The position numbers were made by a program, and so were the translations under genes. Positions 1-10,489 of a stretch of DNA of 22,866 nt are shown here, in pieces. How positions within the stretch are numbered: position 1 is the stretch's first letter; the number at the start of each line of letters is the position of its first letter. The notes beneath the pieces were generated by a model that saw only the letters and a list, made by a program, of their open reading frames with translations, did not search any database and was not told the origin of the DNA. The stretch is from assembly GCA_001579985.1 (NCBI GenBank), contig LRSR01008197.1:1-22866 (forward strand), written 5' to 3'. The DNA comes from Hypsibius dujardini (Eukaryota > Tardigrada > Eutardigrada > Parachela > Hypsibiidae).

Positions 1-108
1 GATGTTATCTGCGAGCTCCCTTTCGTGATCGTTGACATCGCTTTTTTCCCATCCGACATAAGCCTCCAGAAGTAGCCGCACAACGTTAGAAGGATTGATT
101 TTCACCAT
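1..108 (-). CDS. Possible first coding exon of an unidentified gene (partial, runs off left edge)
   Basis: Read on the minus strand, an ATG at 108-106 opens 36 codons without a stop up to the window edge. The peptide starts MVKINPSNVVRLLLEAYVGW and continues with charged residues (EKSDVNDHERELADNI). The start has A at -3 and G at +4, a good eukaryotic context. The composition looks protein-like, but I do not recognise a family. The reading could also be an internal exon, since an acceptor-like ...attttcag lies about 65 nt upstream of the ATG. Only 36 codons are visible, so chance is a real alternative. Confidence 0.35.
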   Translation of the reverse strand, partial: MVKINPSNVVRLLLEAYVGWEKSDVNDHERELADNI

Positions 109-1581
109 ATTGGCGAGGGAAAAAAATATTTTGAATTATTGCAGCGAAATAATTTGTATTAAAACTGAAAATCATAACCAGTCACGGAGATTATATGGTT
201 TATTCCCACAAACCAAAAAGAAATCATCAAAACATCAACCAAGTCGTCCATTTTACATTTTCATTGAAAACGTTTCCCTATCCGGGTTCCTGAGGAAGAA
301 GCCGAAAAGAGCACAATAAATCATTTAATCAAGCGTTCATGAATATCGTCGATGTACATGCTCCAATTGAGATCTTCCCGAATTTCTCCTCGTTGAACGG
401 GGAACTCTTTGCCGCGAGTCATATTTTTTTTAATCATTTTAGGGGACATTGTATTCAAGAAAAAAGTTTGGTCACGATCAGAGATTTGCACTCGTGATCG
501 TTCCCTTGTTAGTGCATCCTGCTCCTGTCCAACCCGGAATATCAGAAACGGGCCAGGATCCTCTTCATTGATCGCGCTCGAGGCAGTTCAGGCGTGGTGG
601 GAGACAACACATCTAAAGGAGGAAGGGCACCCTGGGTTTCAGCTCAGGCACCTAATCACCCTGGGTTTCAGCTCAAGCACCTAATCACCCATGAGTGATC
701 AATACAGACAAATCCGCGAGGGCGAGGAACAACGACGATTTAAGCTTTAAAGGGGGAGGAGCGACGAGGAAAGACTACTCAACGGTCAAATTCTGGAAAA
801 TGCAAATTCTGTTCCCTGCCTGTTAGAGATCTCCAAATAGCAGCTGCCATGAATACTTCTATGTATCACACACAGAAGGTACCGGGGTGTGTGTATGACT
901 AGGGACGTCTATATGTGCGAGTATATATATATCAAATAAATCAGGACTTGCGATAAGAGACGATATGAATTACGCCGGTATGTACTTGCAATAAGGATTC
1001 CTAACGACAGTGTTTTTTTTGTAACTACCTTTCTTCATTCAATTAGAGGTATAAAAGGTTTTTTTCTAAGGCGATCTGAATACACGAGTACATTCATGTC
1101 AGATTAAAAGTACGAGGTAAAGGCCGTAACCAGGCCGCTTTTAGAAATCGGAACTTAACCAGGCCGGCAGGCCAACAGATGGCGCATAAGTCGTTTTTGC
1201 CAAGTCAACCCAGTGAGATGGAACCGAAGTGGCGCCTCTACCGGACTACTTGCACACTTCTCCATTGAGATTCTTCTCTTCCTTTTTTGGACTCAAATTC
1301 GAACCCTGAGGCTTAGGAACGAACTAAAATGGGCCAGAGAATTTTTCTGAATGTTTTCAAGCCATCTGTTATGGCATGGCAGCACCGCAGCGCCGGGAAA
1401 TCGACGTTGAAAAAACCGGCCTGGTTAACGGCCTTTACCTCGTATACACTAAGATGTTTCAGAGCGCAATTTACTTTCGTCTGGCTGATTCAAATCATCC
1501 CAGCGATTCCGTAAAGTTTATGCTGTGAGTGCGAAAGTAACACAACATTTTCGAATGAACCAGCGGAACTCTGTATAGCAC
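109..1581. other. Intergenic region without a recognised gene
   Basis: No family-level protein similarity was recognised on either strand. The minus strand is open for 88 codons at 587-324 before a TGA at 323-321, with protein-like composition (includes TRGKEFPVQRGEIREDLNWS) but no upstream ATG near its start and no convincing acceptor, so it is not called as a gene. A 29-bp direct tandem duplication sits at 628-685. A short imperfect palindrome with cacacac/gtgtgtg arms lies near 868-896. Confidence 0.5.
628..685. repeat. 29-bp tandem duplication
   Basis: Two adjacent copies of a 29-bp unit beginning caccctgggtttcagctca, with one difference (agg versus aag). Confidence 0.8.
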
Positions 1582-1780
1582 ATACCAAGCAAACGCTTTG
1601 GGTTGAATCACTACATGGGTTGAATCAGTCGGGTGGCGGAGGGCGCCACGAGTGGAAATTGTAACCAACACTCATTCAGCTTCACACACACCGTTGTCTA
1701 CAATTTACACTTGTGGCGCCCTCCGCCACCCGACTGATTCAACCCATGTAGTGATTCAACCCAGAGCGTTTGCCTGGTAT
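1582..1780. mobile_element. Hairpin/foldback element with 82-bp inverted arms
   Basis: Positions 1582-1663 and 1699-1780 are reverse complements over 82 bp with about five mismatches, separated by a 35-bp loop. Each arm contains the motif ggttgaatca twice and a gtggcggagggcgccac segment that is itself partly palindromic. There is no coding capacity. The form fits a foldback MITE or a recent inverted duplication. No clear target-site duplication was found at the ends. Confidence 0.75.
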
Positions 1781-1805
1781 TCTTTGTTCAGCAAGTAGGA
1801 TTCAC

Positions 1806-2827
1806 CTGTTAGGCCTCCCTACAAGGACGGGAGAACCTGAACATACGAGCTATTAGACTGAATAATATAAGAGAAGAATCATAGTAAGGCATACACTACA
1901 GTCAGCCCCAAAAAGAACTCTGCTTGCACAACACAGGCTGTTTGCGCATAGAGAGAGATGAGGTGCGACAGGTGTAGCAATAAAATATCTTCGATATCAA
2001 GAGACGCAAGTAATTGAACCAAGTGGCCCACCAAAAATTGGCTTATCTCGCGATCTCAAAAAACAAATAGCAATTTACCTGTGTATAGGACTGCTACCAC
2101 TGATGACTTAACCGCAGGGATACTGCGCAAAGTAGCCGAGCGCTATCCTCTGCGTTATATTGCAGTTTTTTCATGATTTCTTTGTCAATATGATTGAATT
2201 CATTTGTCATGAGCATTCTATCGCCTTATGACGTACACGCCGGAAAAGGAAAGCGCAGTGCATTTTTCTGTTTGCCAATAAATCAATCAACAACTAGACA
2301 AATCAAATGTTTGATTGCCCCACACGGCCCACCAGAACCCAAACAACGACCTTCAAAGTAACCTCAGCACAGCTGTACATTCCTACTGCTCCGGCACAAT
2401 AGGGAGCCAACGATTTCATGAAAGAGCATGTGCAGTAGAGTAATCAAGGGCAAGAGGACGGGCAAAAACGAGCTAAACAAGAGTTGCATTGGGTGGTACC
2501 CAACAGGTACCCATTACTTACTAATAGTACAGTCTATCTACCTAGTTAACTCATTCCTCTCTATCCTCACATTCTATAATGTACTTACTCAGCTATTATC
2601 ACGTACATAATTCCGCCATGTTGGCAGGATTTAGTACGTTTGATCAGGAACTATTCTTTATCCCTGACTATACAAGCGTATGTTCTACAATAGCTGGAGA
2701 CAGTTCCTTCCTTTCACCTCTAAATTTCTCTACCATTAAAGTCTTCCTTCAATTCTTCTTCTACTATTCAGTCTAATAGCTTGCATGTTCAGGTTCTTTC
2801 GTCCTAGTCGGGACGGAGGCCTAACAG
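1806..2827. mobile_element. 1.0-kb non-autonomous element with 74-bp terminal inverted repeats
   Basis: The left end (1806-1879) begins ctgttaggcctcc and the right end (2754-2827) finishes ggaggcctaacag. The two 74-bp ends match as reverse complements with a handful of differences, including the shared block agctattagactgaata. The roughly 870 bp between them carry only short ORFs (up to about 65 codons) without recognisable domains, so any copy of a transposase is missing. The element starts only 25 bp right of the 1582-1780 hairpin. A clear target-site duplication is not visible. Confidence 0.65.
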
Positions 2828-3955
2828 GATGTATTTAACCCAAGGTTATGAATACGCGATGCAAAACGAGAAGAAACAAGAATTTAGAGTATTATTGATC
2901 AGACGGAGTGAATATATCTGATGCCACGTTCCACGTCCTCTGCCGTATTTATATGGGCTTTTAGTGTCGACCCAAGAATGAAAGAGGAAGAAAACTTGGG
3001 AAGAAATCAATAAAGGGCGTTTCTTTACAGCTTCGAATAAAAGCTTTACACTCCTTCAGCCTTCTCCGATACTTATGTATGAGCATGGAAGTCACACAAC
3101 GAACCAAGTAGACAAAAGCGAACGACTTATGCTAAAGAACCTTACAATGCACAAGCACCGTGCCGCGATGTATCGTGCACCGAATTTGGTAAGCTGGCTT
3201 TTGGTAACAGACTTTTGGTAGAACATATAGTACAGGCCGACATCTTTTAGGAGTCACGGAATGGTTCGGCGACAGATCGTACCCCGACAATGCGTATAGA
3301 GGGTACATTTGGTTCTTGGCAACATTTGGTTTACCGACAATTACTACTTTTTCCAACATAGTTTACTAGTACAGTTTTGATCTTGCCAGAAACGGTGCAC
3401 GCACTTACCGTCTCAACACTGACGGCATGATATTAATGTAATTACTTCCAATACCTTATTTATTTTCGTACCCGAAGTACCAAATGTCGGGGCGCCGTAT
3501 GTACACGTAGATGGGTTATATGTGGCAGAACCGATTGACAAAGGCAAAATTTTCACCCTTCTAGAGCATGTGATGCTAAACCTTTTTGGGCGAAGTCACC
3601 AGCAAAATAATATTTGATGACTGCTTGTATTGTTAAGCGCACGTCTGACTCGAATGTGTGGTAAGAGTTCGTGTAGCGACTTACATAAGCACCTTTTGTT
3701 GTCTGAATGTCTGTGTGGGATCCCGAAACCAGAATGATTACGGGATGAAGTATTACGGACAGGAACAAGGTTGTAATATTGACCGCTGATCAATGTTAAT
3801 TAAGGTTAATGCAGCCGGGTCGTTCCTTGCCGTCTGATTGGGCAACTGTTCCTCTGATAATTGATTATTTTCTGTCGGCTTCCGCTTCTCATCCCTCCAC
3901 TGCAATCCATCGGACCGCATATTGTACATTTCAGTGATCTATGGTAATCTAGAGG
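2828..3955. other. Intergenic region without a recognised gene
   Basis: No conserved protein is visible. A 75-codon minus-strand reading at 3359-3132 is cysteine- and proline-containing but matches no family I know. It overlaps short direct repeats of ttttggta (around 3186-3225), so it is treated as chance. Confidence 0.5.
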
Positions 3956-4080
3956 AGTTCCTTCCTTTCGTCTCTAATCTCCTCTACCAGTAAAGTCTTC
4001 CTCAATTCTTCTCCTATTATTCAGTCTAATAGCTTGTATGTTCAGGTTCTTCTGTCCAAGTAGGGACGGAGGTCTAACAG
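3956..4080. mobile_element. Lone right end of the 1806-2827 element family
   Basis: About 125 bp here match 2702-2827 in the same orientation, from gttccttcctttc through the terminal ggtctaacag, with small substitutions and indels. No matching left end was found between 2828 and 3955, so this copy appears truncated. It lies about 290 bp beyond the MPG stop codon. Confidence 0.65.
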
Positions 4081-4367
4081 TTGGTACCAGCCGATTCGTA
4101 ATAAAACACTTGCTGAGACTGGACATTTCGTTCCGGTACCGGAATGCCGTAGAAAGACCCTCTAGAAAGTCAAAATGAGAGATCTTGAAAACGGATTGGG
4201 TGCAAAGGTTACTTCCCACAACCGTCGACACACAAAAAGAAGGAATATCACCGAGTGTTCCACTGAAAGTTGCGCCGAAAAGGTTTTCCCGGAGCAATAC
4301 CAAAACGCACTCAGCCACCCAACTGTCTTGGAAAAGGGGACGGAGGCACCAATGGCCTGGCCAATCA

Positions 4368-4927
4368 TCACTGTTGGAGGGCCCAGTCAAGAGTCTTCCG
4401 CCTTCCGCGCGAAGAACTTCCCCCTGACGCGGCACGTACTGTCGAAACCGTAGACCCATGTACTAATTCAGCAACCTTATCCTTCTTACTGACATCCGGA
4501 CAGCCCATGATGTAGTACCGCCATGGCCTTCTGACCGATTCTGCATCATGCGACTTGGGATTGATCCCGATCCGTGGCGACTCCACAATGGTGAATTCCG
4601 ACGGACCGGCAGAATCGTCTTCCAACCAGAGTGCCTCACCAGCGTGCAGATCATGTTTGTCGAAGGTCGTTTTCGTTATGCTGAAAGCTTGACAAAGGCG
4701 TCCGGGACCGTTACACAAGTCTGTCTGCTTCAACGTGGCGCCACCTTTACGGAAGATCCGCATCGTTTCAATGCCTGTCAGGGGTTGCAGAGCCCGGATC
4801 AGAACTCCCGCGCCTTCCTCTGAAACGTTACATCAGAACATTCTTCTTTGCTCTCCAGACATAAGGAGTGTGTGTCTGTGTGTCTGTGTGTCTGTCTGTC
4901 TGTCTGTTCTGCGAGTGTGTCTGTGTT

Positions 4928-4960
<33 letters not shown>

Positions 4961-5698
4961 CTGTGTTTGTCTGTGTGTCTGTGTCTGTGTGCGTGTCTGT
5001 GTCTGTGTCTGTCTGTCTGTCTCGTACCCGGAGAACTGATGTTCAAGCAATGGTACATGCCATAGATGATGTACACATATGCCGTACCGGCGCGCTCAAA
5101 CATAGCCGCGTTTCGCTCGGTTTTACCGCGATATGTGTGTGATGCTGGATCGGTACTCCCGGGATACGCTGAAACAGGCGAAATCAAATTGACCGACAAG
5201 ATACTGCGTCAGGACGATCTAAGCGCAAAATCAACAATTTGATGCTTAACTCATCAATCAATCAACCGCAACATCGTTCTGCCCAGTAATCAATCAATCA
5301 ACCGCAACATCGTTCTGTCTATTAATCAATAAATCTACTGCAACATCGTTCTGTCTATTAATCAATCAATCTACTGCAACATTGATAACTACATCAATCA
5401 ATCAAGCAGCCCGCGAAACAACCATACCTTCGGTTTCGACAATGCGTCCCTTCAACCGTACGCCGTCCTTCACTTCTCGCACGACCACTTTTCCTAATAG
5501 AGCTTTTGCCAGACTATGAACGGTCTGGTTGTAGAAATCCGATCCGAGCACTACCGACGGACTACGAGCGATTTCCACTGGGGAAGATTGATAAACTGCA
5601 GAGACTTCTTCTCTAACCGCCTCCTCCACTTTCAGTCGCACAGCCGAATCTCGAACACATTTTTGAGTGGTAGTCCGAACAGTCCTGGCAGACTTCAT
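4368..5698 (-). CDS. MPG: DNA-3-methyladenine glycosylase (alkyladenine glycosylase), 3 exons
   Basis: This nuclear base-excision-repair enzyme removes alkylated and deaminated purines by cutting the N-glycosidic bond. Exons on the minus strand are 5698-5428, 5168-5028 and 4819-4368 (introns of 259 and 208 nt, GT..AG, phases consistent), giving 287 residues against 298 in human. Family landmarks in order are LGSDFYNQ (51-58), GRIVETEAYPG with the catalytic Glu at 90 and the intercalating Tyr at 92, ASH (99-101), [23 protein letters not shown], and a C-terminal [15 protein letters not shown] block. The ATG at 5698 was chosen because the frame upstream of it (to 5809) encodes a hydrophobic stretch unlike the family and contains acceptor-like sequence. 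The N-terminal 50 residues are unconserved, so an additional 5' exon is possible. The active-site residues I can place are intact. Confidence 0.93.
4868..5020. repeat. TG / CTGT microsatellite in MPG intron 2
   Basis: An interrupted run of tgtg and tctg units fills most of the 208-nt intron 2 of MPG (4820-5027). It keeps all six frames open and creates false cysteine/valine- or threonine/glutamine-rich readings. The donor of the intron lies directly at its right edge. Confidence 0.9.
5251..5406. repeat. About 37-bp tandem repeat with ATCA core in MPG intron 1
   Basis: About four degenerate copies of a unit made of atcaatcaatc followed by (c/t)aaccgcaacatcgttctg. They occupy most of the 259-nt first intron of MPG (5169-5427) up to 22 bp from the donor. 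Confidence 0.8.
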
Positions 5699-6121
5699 CG
5701 CGAAAATATAGCGTGGATTGTTCCACAACACAACTATAAAGAATATATCAATAAAAAATGTCGTTTCTGTAGAGGAAAGCCACGCCTCTTCTGCCCTCTG
5801 CGCCCACACCTATATTTAAATCCAACGGGACCCCCAGTCGAGTCACGCCGTGGCAAATCCACCCTGAATCAAGTCACCCAGTTCAACTCGATTTGCCCGC
5901 CCTCATTTCACGGCATTGAGCGCACGAGCTCGTCTCGCTCGAGTGATTCGAGACCGACTCGTCACTCATTCAGACACTCGCACGCAAAGAAGAAATTTGA
6001 GAGGCGTCCTCCAACATCAAATCGCATCTCTAATCTGAGTTCGCCATAAGTCCTCCGTCCAATTGCTCCGTCGATCTGAATATCCCGACGGCCATCATTG
6101 CGTGGCCATATGCGCCTGGAA
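5699..6121. promoter_or_regulatory. Divergent MPG / ARPC1 promoter region
   Basis: The start codons of MPG (minus) and ARPC1 (plus) are separated by 423 bp, so the two genes probably share a bidirectional promoter. On the MPG side there is a TATA-like tttaaatata (5820-5811), roughly 115 nt upstream of its ATG. Acceptor-like ctttcctctacag and tttatag also occur on the minus strand, so an MPG 5' UTR intron is possible. No TATA element is evident for ARPC1. A plus-strand open reading of 177 codons crosses this interval (5516-6049) but overlaps MPG exon 1 and has no family signature. Confidence 0.5.
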
Positions 6122-9100
6122 ATGTCCAATGGTACCCATAACATCGCAGAGGTCCACAGTTTTGGCATCGAGCCCATCACCTGCCACAGTTTCAACAAAA
6201 ATCGCTCAGGTACGGCCTTGAATCTAATTACTCTCAATACCAAATATTTCAAAAAGATGAACAAAATAACGGGAAGCCAGAGAAGTGTAGGCAGACGTAA
6301 ATTCGCTTTTATTTGTTTATTATTTGATTAACAGACACCCGTGTGCTTGATTGATTTTACAGATTTGATTGGCTTCTTTTTCGTTAATCAATTTGTTTTC
6401 GAGTTGGACTTGCTTTCAGATTATCTGTATCACTGGTAGACTTTGTGTAAACATATTCTTTGGTCATTCGCAAAGTTTTTACAAGTCGCGTGGCGTAGAG
6501 TGTTGGACTCTTTCACGCATCATTTGTTGAATGTTTGCGTTTCACGTTATCCATTAACAGCGACGCTCGATTGATTGATTGACGGGTTCCATTAACAGCG
6601 ACGCTCGATTGATTGATTGATTGACGGGTTCCATTAACAGCGACGCTTGATTGATTGATTGACGGATTGCTTACGAGGACTGTATTGCTGATTATTGCCT
6701 TGGCCGATTGACTGATTGGTGTGCTGGGACACGCACAACCTGATTTGATTAATGTTTCCTCTCGGCTCTCGTTGTAGAAGTCGCATTCAGCCTGAACAGC
6801 AACGATGTGATAATATGCAAGAACAACAACGGCCACTGGAGCACCACCGCCACGTTAGCGGCACACGATTTGCGGGTCACCGGGATCGACTGGGCGCCCA
6901 TCTCCAATCGGATAGTCACCTGCGGCGCTGACAGGAATGCCTACGTTTGGGAGCATAAGAACGGGGTTTGGACAAAGTCGTTGGTGCTGTTGCGGATCAA
7001 TCGGGCGGCCACTTGTGTGCAGTGGTCACCGAAGGAGAACAAGTTCGCCGTCGGATGTGGAGCGAAATTAGTCGCCATTTGCTATTTCGATGAGGAGAAC
7101 GATTGGTGCGGTCATGTATCTATCTGTCTGTCTGCTTGTGTGTCTGTATGTCTGTCTTTCTATCTGTTTACAATCCCATCTTTCTGTTTACCTGCCTCTC
7201 GATTTGTCTATCTGTCTGCCTGCCTATCGGTTTGTCTATCTGTCTGCCTGCCTCTCGATTTGTCTCTCTGTCTGCCTGCCTCTCGATTTGTCTCTCTGTC
7301 TGCCTGCCTATCGGTTTGTCTCTCTGTCTGCCTACCTCACGGTTTGTCTCTGCTTGCCTGCCTCTCGGTTTGTTTCTCTGTCTGCCTGCCTATCGGTTTG
7401 TCTTTCTACCCGCCAGACGGCTTGTCCGTCTATTTGTCTGTCTGCTTATCTGCCTCTGAGTTTGTCTGTCTGTTTTATCCTTCTGGTATGTCTGCGAGTC
7501 TCAATGTCTGCATTCGGGTCTGTCCTTTAGTCTGCCTTTTGCTGTTCGGGTTGTCTCTTCGCCTGCTTGTCTGTCTGCGTATGTCTGTCTGTCTGCTTTC
7601 GTTGGTAAGTCCGGCTAGCTATTTATACGTTTACACGGCTGTCTGTTGGTCCGTCATGGTTTTGTCATGTCTGCACGCGTTGTTGACCGAAGGAGGAGGT
7701 CGTGTCGTGTTTGTTTGATTTCCCCATTGGTTGTAATATATTCTATTTTACGCTCTCGCAGGTGGTTGAGTAAACACATAAAGAAGCCTATTCGCTCGTC
7801 AGTCACCTCAGTCGATTGGCATCCAAATAATTTTTTGCTTGCGGCCGGATCAACGGATTTTTCTAGCAGGTATTATGACATACATTTTCGTCTTCACTGA
7901 GGTTATCAAGTGCACTCCCATGGGTGATGCTAGTGCTCCCTAGATGTACGGAGGAAATTTGCTTATCATTCTGTTAACTTTTCATGCGTGTCCAATCGAG
8001 TAAAACTTGTTGAAACTGATGTCTGGAATTTTTTCTGGAATTTTTTCTGGAATTTTTTCTCCATTTTCCCCCAATGTTTCGGATGGATCTGTGATTGATT
8101 GGTCGATTGAATGAAAAGTATTATTATTCCTATTTCGGCCTGATAATCGATTGGCTTTCGAGCCCTTTCAGGATTTGCAAAGATGTAAGGGATAACTTTG
8201 GTTTGGCTTGTTTCGTTTAGGGTTTTCTCCGCGTTCGTCAAGGAAGTGGACGACAAGCCCACGCCGTCGTCGTGGGGTGACAAATTTACATTTGGGAATT
8301 TGCTCGCGGAATTTAGCCGTCCTGGTGAGTAGAGCAACCTGTACCTGGCAGAGTTCGAGCCATCAGGGTGGTCTGAGTTTGAGCCACTCTTGGCTGGAGC
8401 TTGCCACTGCCTTCTCCTGAATCTTTGATTTAATGCCCGGCTCAGCGGAAAAATTAGATTGACCAAGCTGCTCTAAATTCCGACAAAATAAATAAGTTCA
8501 ATCAATCGATCAATCGAGACAAGGCTGTATGGTCAGCTGTAGTCAAGAGCACGTACGCGCGATGACTTAATTCGGCTCGAACTCGGACCACCCTTTTTGG
8601 CTTAAAGTCTGCCACCCAAAATTGTGGCCATGTGTGTATACAGTAAAATAAGACTGACAGCTGGTCAATCTGTCAGTCTGTCAGTCTGTCAGTCTGTCAG
8701 TCTGTCAGTCTGGGTGACAAATTGCAGATTCTGTTTTGGGTTTCTTACCCTTTTGTTTTTTATTTTCAGGAGGCTGGCTGCACAGCGTACGCTTCTCGCC
8801 TAGCGGCGAGAAACTAGCATGGGTCTCCCATGACAGTTCCATCTCTGTGGTGGACTCCAAGCGGGACGTCAGCCAAGCCGTGACACTCAAAACACCGTTC
8901 CTGCCTTTTATGTCCTGTGTCTGGCTGAAGGAGACACACATCCTAACTGCGGTGAGTTCTTGTCTACCGTTTTTGCTTTCCAACCCCATGAACGTAATGC
9001 GCTAAATCAGCCGTTTTTTCGTCTGTTCATGTTGGTCATTTTAATTTTCCAGGGCCATGACTGCTGTCCTATGTTGTATTCATTTGACCAAACGGGAAAG

Positions 9101-10029
9101 CTCATTTTTGTATCGAGGATTGAGCAAGTGCAGGAAAGGAAGACTGGAGGGTTCAAGTACGCTTTAGTATTTTGTGTGTGTCTTTTCTCTCAATTCTCCT
9201 ATGCTGCATGGCTCTCTCGCGGCCTGTCTGTCTGTCTGTCTGTCTGCCTGTCTATCTGTTTGTCTGCCTACCTGTCTGTTTGTCTGCTTGCCTGAATTCT
9301 TTACGTATGTCTGTCTGCCTGTCTATCTGTCTGTCTGTCTGTTTGTCTGCCTGCCTGCCTGTTTGTCTGCTTACCTGAATGCTTTACGTATGCCTGTCTG
9401 TGCAGATTTGTCACTGTTTGCCTGTCGCCTTTCGCGACGCTTGCCTGATTCAATCTCAAAAATGTTATTTTCTTGATTTCTGATCACTTCGATCAACCTC
9501 TCTTCTCTCTTCGCCTCTGCTTGTACGTCTATCTGACGTGCCTATTTATCTGTCCTTGCTGTCTGTTGGTCTTTGCCGCTCTGCCACTATGAACTCTCTC
9601 GTGATACATGTTTGTTTCCTAGCCAAGTCTCATTTCGATTCCTTTTCTAGTGCTTTGAAGAAGTTTAAGGATTTGGATACAAGAGCGGCAACGGAGAGTG
9701 TTGATATCTTCTTGGAGACCACCCATCAGAATACGATAACGTGAGTCGGCTTGAGACAGGCGTTTTCATACCTACACACGTGGCAAAAATCTTGCGCTAA
9801 CCAAGTTAAGCCATTACACTCGTTGCATGGCTGTTGTACACAGCCGCGAGATAAAGTGCTTAATTCGGTCAGCGCAAGATTTGTGCCACGTGTACTTGCC
9901 TCTCGACCGTTTTCATCCTCTCTCCGTTGCAGGCAGCTTTCTTTGACGTCGGCCAACAAGAACGATACCACTGTATGCTCTACCGGAATGGACGGACAAA
10001 TGGTACTCTGGACTGTACAGAGCAGATAA
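6122..10029 (+). CDS. ARPC1: Arp2/3 complex subunit 1 (ARPC1, p41-Arc), 8 exons
   Basis: This is the WD40 beta-propeller subunit of the Arp2/3 complex, which nucleates branched actin filaments in the cytoplasm. Exons are 6122-6209, 6778-7105, 7762-7869, 8221-8324, 8770-8951, 9053-9156, 9651-9740 and 9933-10029. All have GT..AG introns and matching phases, and give 366 residues against about 370 in human ARPC1A/B. Diagnostic stretches are [69 protein letters not shown] (split across exons 2 and 3), [52 protein letters not shown] and [11 protein letters not shown]. The ATG at 6122 (G at -3) is preferred to an in-frame ATG at 6110 in weak context. The C-terminus ends at VQSR, about ten residues earlier than vertebrate ARPC1. 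The loop before the last blade is short. Introns of 101-656 nt carry large repeats. Confidence 0.94.
6551..6668. repeat. 38-42-bp tandem repeat in ARPC1 intron 1
   Basis: Three copies of a unit beginning ccattaacagcgacgct followed by a variable number of gatt units and gacgg. Starts are at 6551, 6589 and 6631. The length difference between copies comes from one extra gatt. Confidence 0.85.
7112..7610. repeat. Large CTGT/CTGC tetranucleotide tract in ARPC1 intron 2
   Basis: About 500 bp of degenerate tctg, tctc and ctgc units fill most of the 656-nt intron 2. Within it a higher-order unit of about 32 bp recurs (tctgcctgcct followed by ctcgatttgtct or atcggtttgtct). The tract is open in all three plus frames and yields false Cys/Leu/Ser-rich readings. 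Confidence 0.9.
8032..8067. repeat. 12-bp tandem repeat in ARPC1 intron 3
   Basis: Three perfect copies of ggaattttttct. Because 12 is a multiple of 3, the minus strand reads as a repeated Lys-Lys-Phe-Gln peptide, which is not a gene. Confidence 0.8.
8345..8640. mobile_element. Interspersed element, copy A (MITE-like), in ARPC1 intron 4
   Basis: About 296 bp that match the reverse complement of 18436-18748 at high identity. Shared blocks include gagaaggcagtg, gcccggctcagcggaaaaat and cgaactcggaccaccc. Its right end reads gtggccatgtgtgta. The corresponding left terminal inverted repeat is truncated here, beginning at ctggcagagttcgagcc. No coding capacity. Confidence 0.8.
8671..8712. repeat. 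8-bp microsatellite in ARPC1 intron 4
   Basis: Five perfect copies of tgtcagtc directly downstream of interspersed element copy A and 58 bp before exon 5. Confidence 0.9.
9220..9400. repeat. CTGT/CTGC tract in ARPC1 intron 6
   Basis: A degenerate tetranucleotide tract in the 494-nt intron 6. It includes a larger duplicated block: cctgaattctttacgtatg near 9291 recurs as cctgaatgctttacgtatg near 9373. Confidence 0.85.
9773..9894. mobile_element. Small MITE with 38-40-bp inverted ends in ARPC1 intron 7
   Basis: The left end tacacacgtggcaaaaatct pairs with the right end agatttgtgccacgtgta, and homology continues inward to gttaagcc / tgcttaat (arms 9773-9812 and 9857-9894). The element makes up 122 bp of the 192-nt intron. 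Its ends resemble those of 11017-11126 and, more distantly, of the 8345/18436 element. Confidence 0.75.
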
Positions 10030-10489
10030 GCAGTCGTCAAGAGTTCCGCGTGCCACTTCGGTACCACACATCATTACGTTTTCCTTCTTCGCGCGCGCGC
10101 CACTAGAAAAAATCCCGATTTTTTATCTAATTATTTTTTCCTGATTCTGAGGTTGTGTATGTGGCTGCTACTTGCGTATTTTGATTATCGTTTGACGTTG
10201 TTTTTTTACGGTGCCTCGTTTGGACGTGGAGGGGAATGGTCAGTTTGTCTGACTTGAGCAGGCGCAGATGCCAGATCAGTTACCATTTGCCAACCATTTG
10301 AATTCTGGAAGCTTCCTCATGGTTACCTTTTTTTGCTTGTTTCCTAACTTCATAAAAGTTCTAGAGAGTGGCGGCCCGGCTTGTCAGAGAGCGAACAGCG
10401 TGGATCTTCGATGGCGTCTCAAAACTCAATCGACAGAAATCGTACCAGGCACTTCGGTTAAGTTTGACCACTTTTTACCAAGCCTGACA
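10030..10489. other. ARPC1 downstream / 3' UTR region
   Basis: This is probable 3' UTR and convergent intergenic DNA between ARPC1 and RPL34. No canonical AATAAA was seen close to the ARPC1 stop. A short (GC)n run occurs near 10091-10100. No gene was recognised. Confidence 0.4.

Noticed and set aside
4799-5199. Overlapping Val/Cys- and Thr/Gln/His-rich ORFs on both strands
   Set aside because: TG/CTGT microsatellite in MPG intron 2. Only the part encoding the YVYIIYGMY exon (5168-5028) is real.
5516-6049. 177-codon plus-strand ORF
   Set aside because: It lies antisense to MPG exon 1 and over the shared promoter, and has no family signature.
7090-7718. Long Cys/Leu/Ser-rich readings, one of 303 codons running from ARPC1 exon 2 into the intron
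   Set aside because: They are the CTGT/CTGC tract, open in all frames. The ARPC1 frame clearly splices from 7105 to 7762 to restore the DWW motif.
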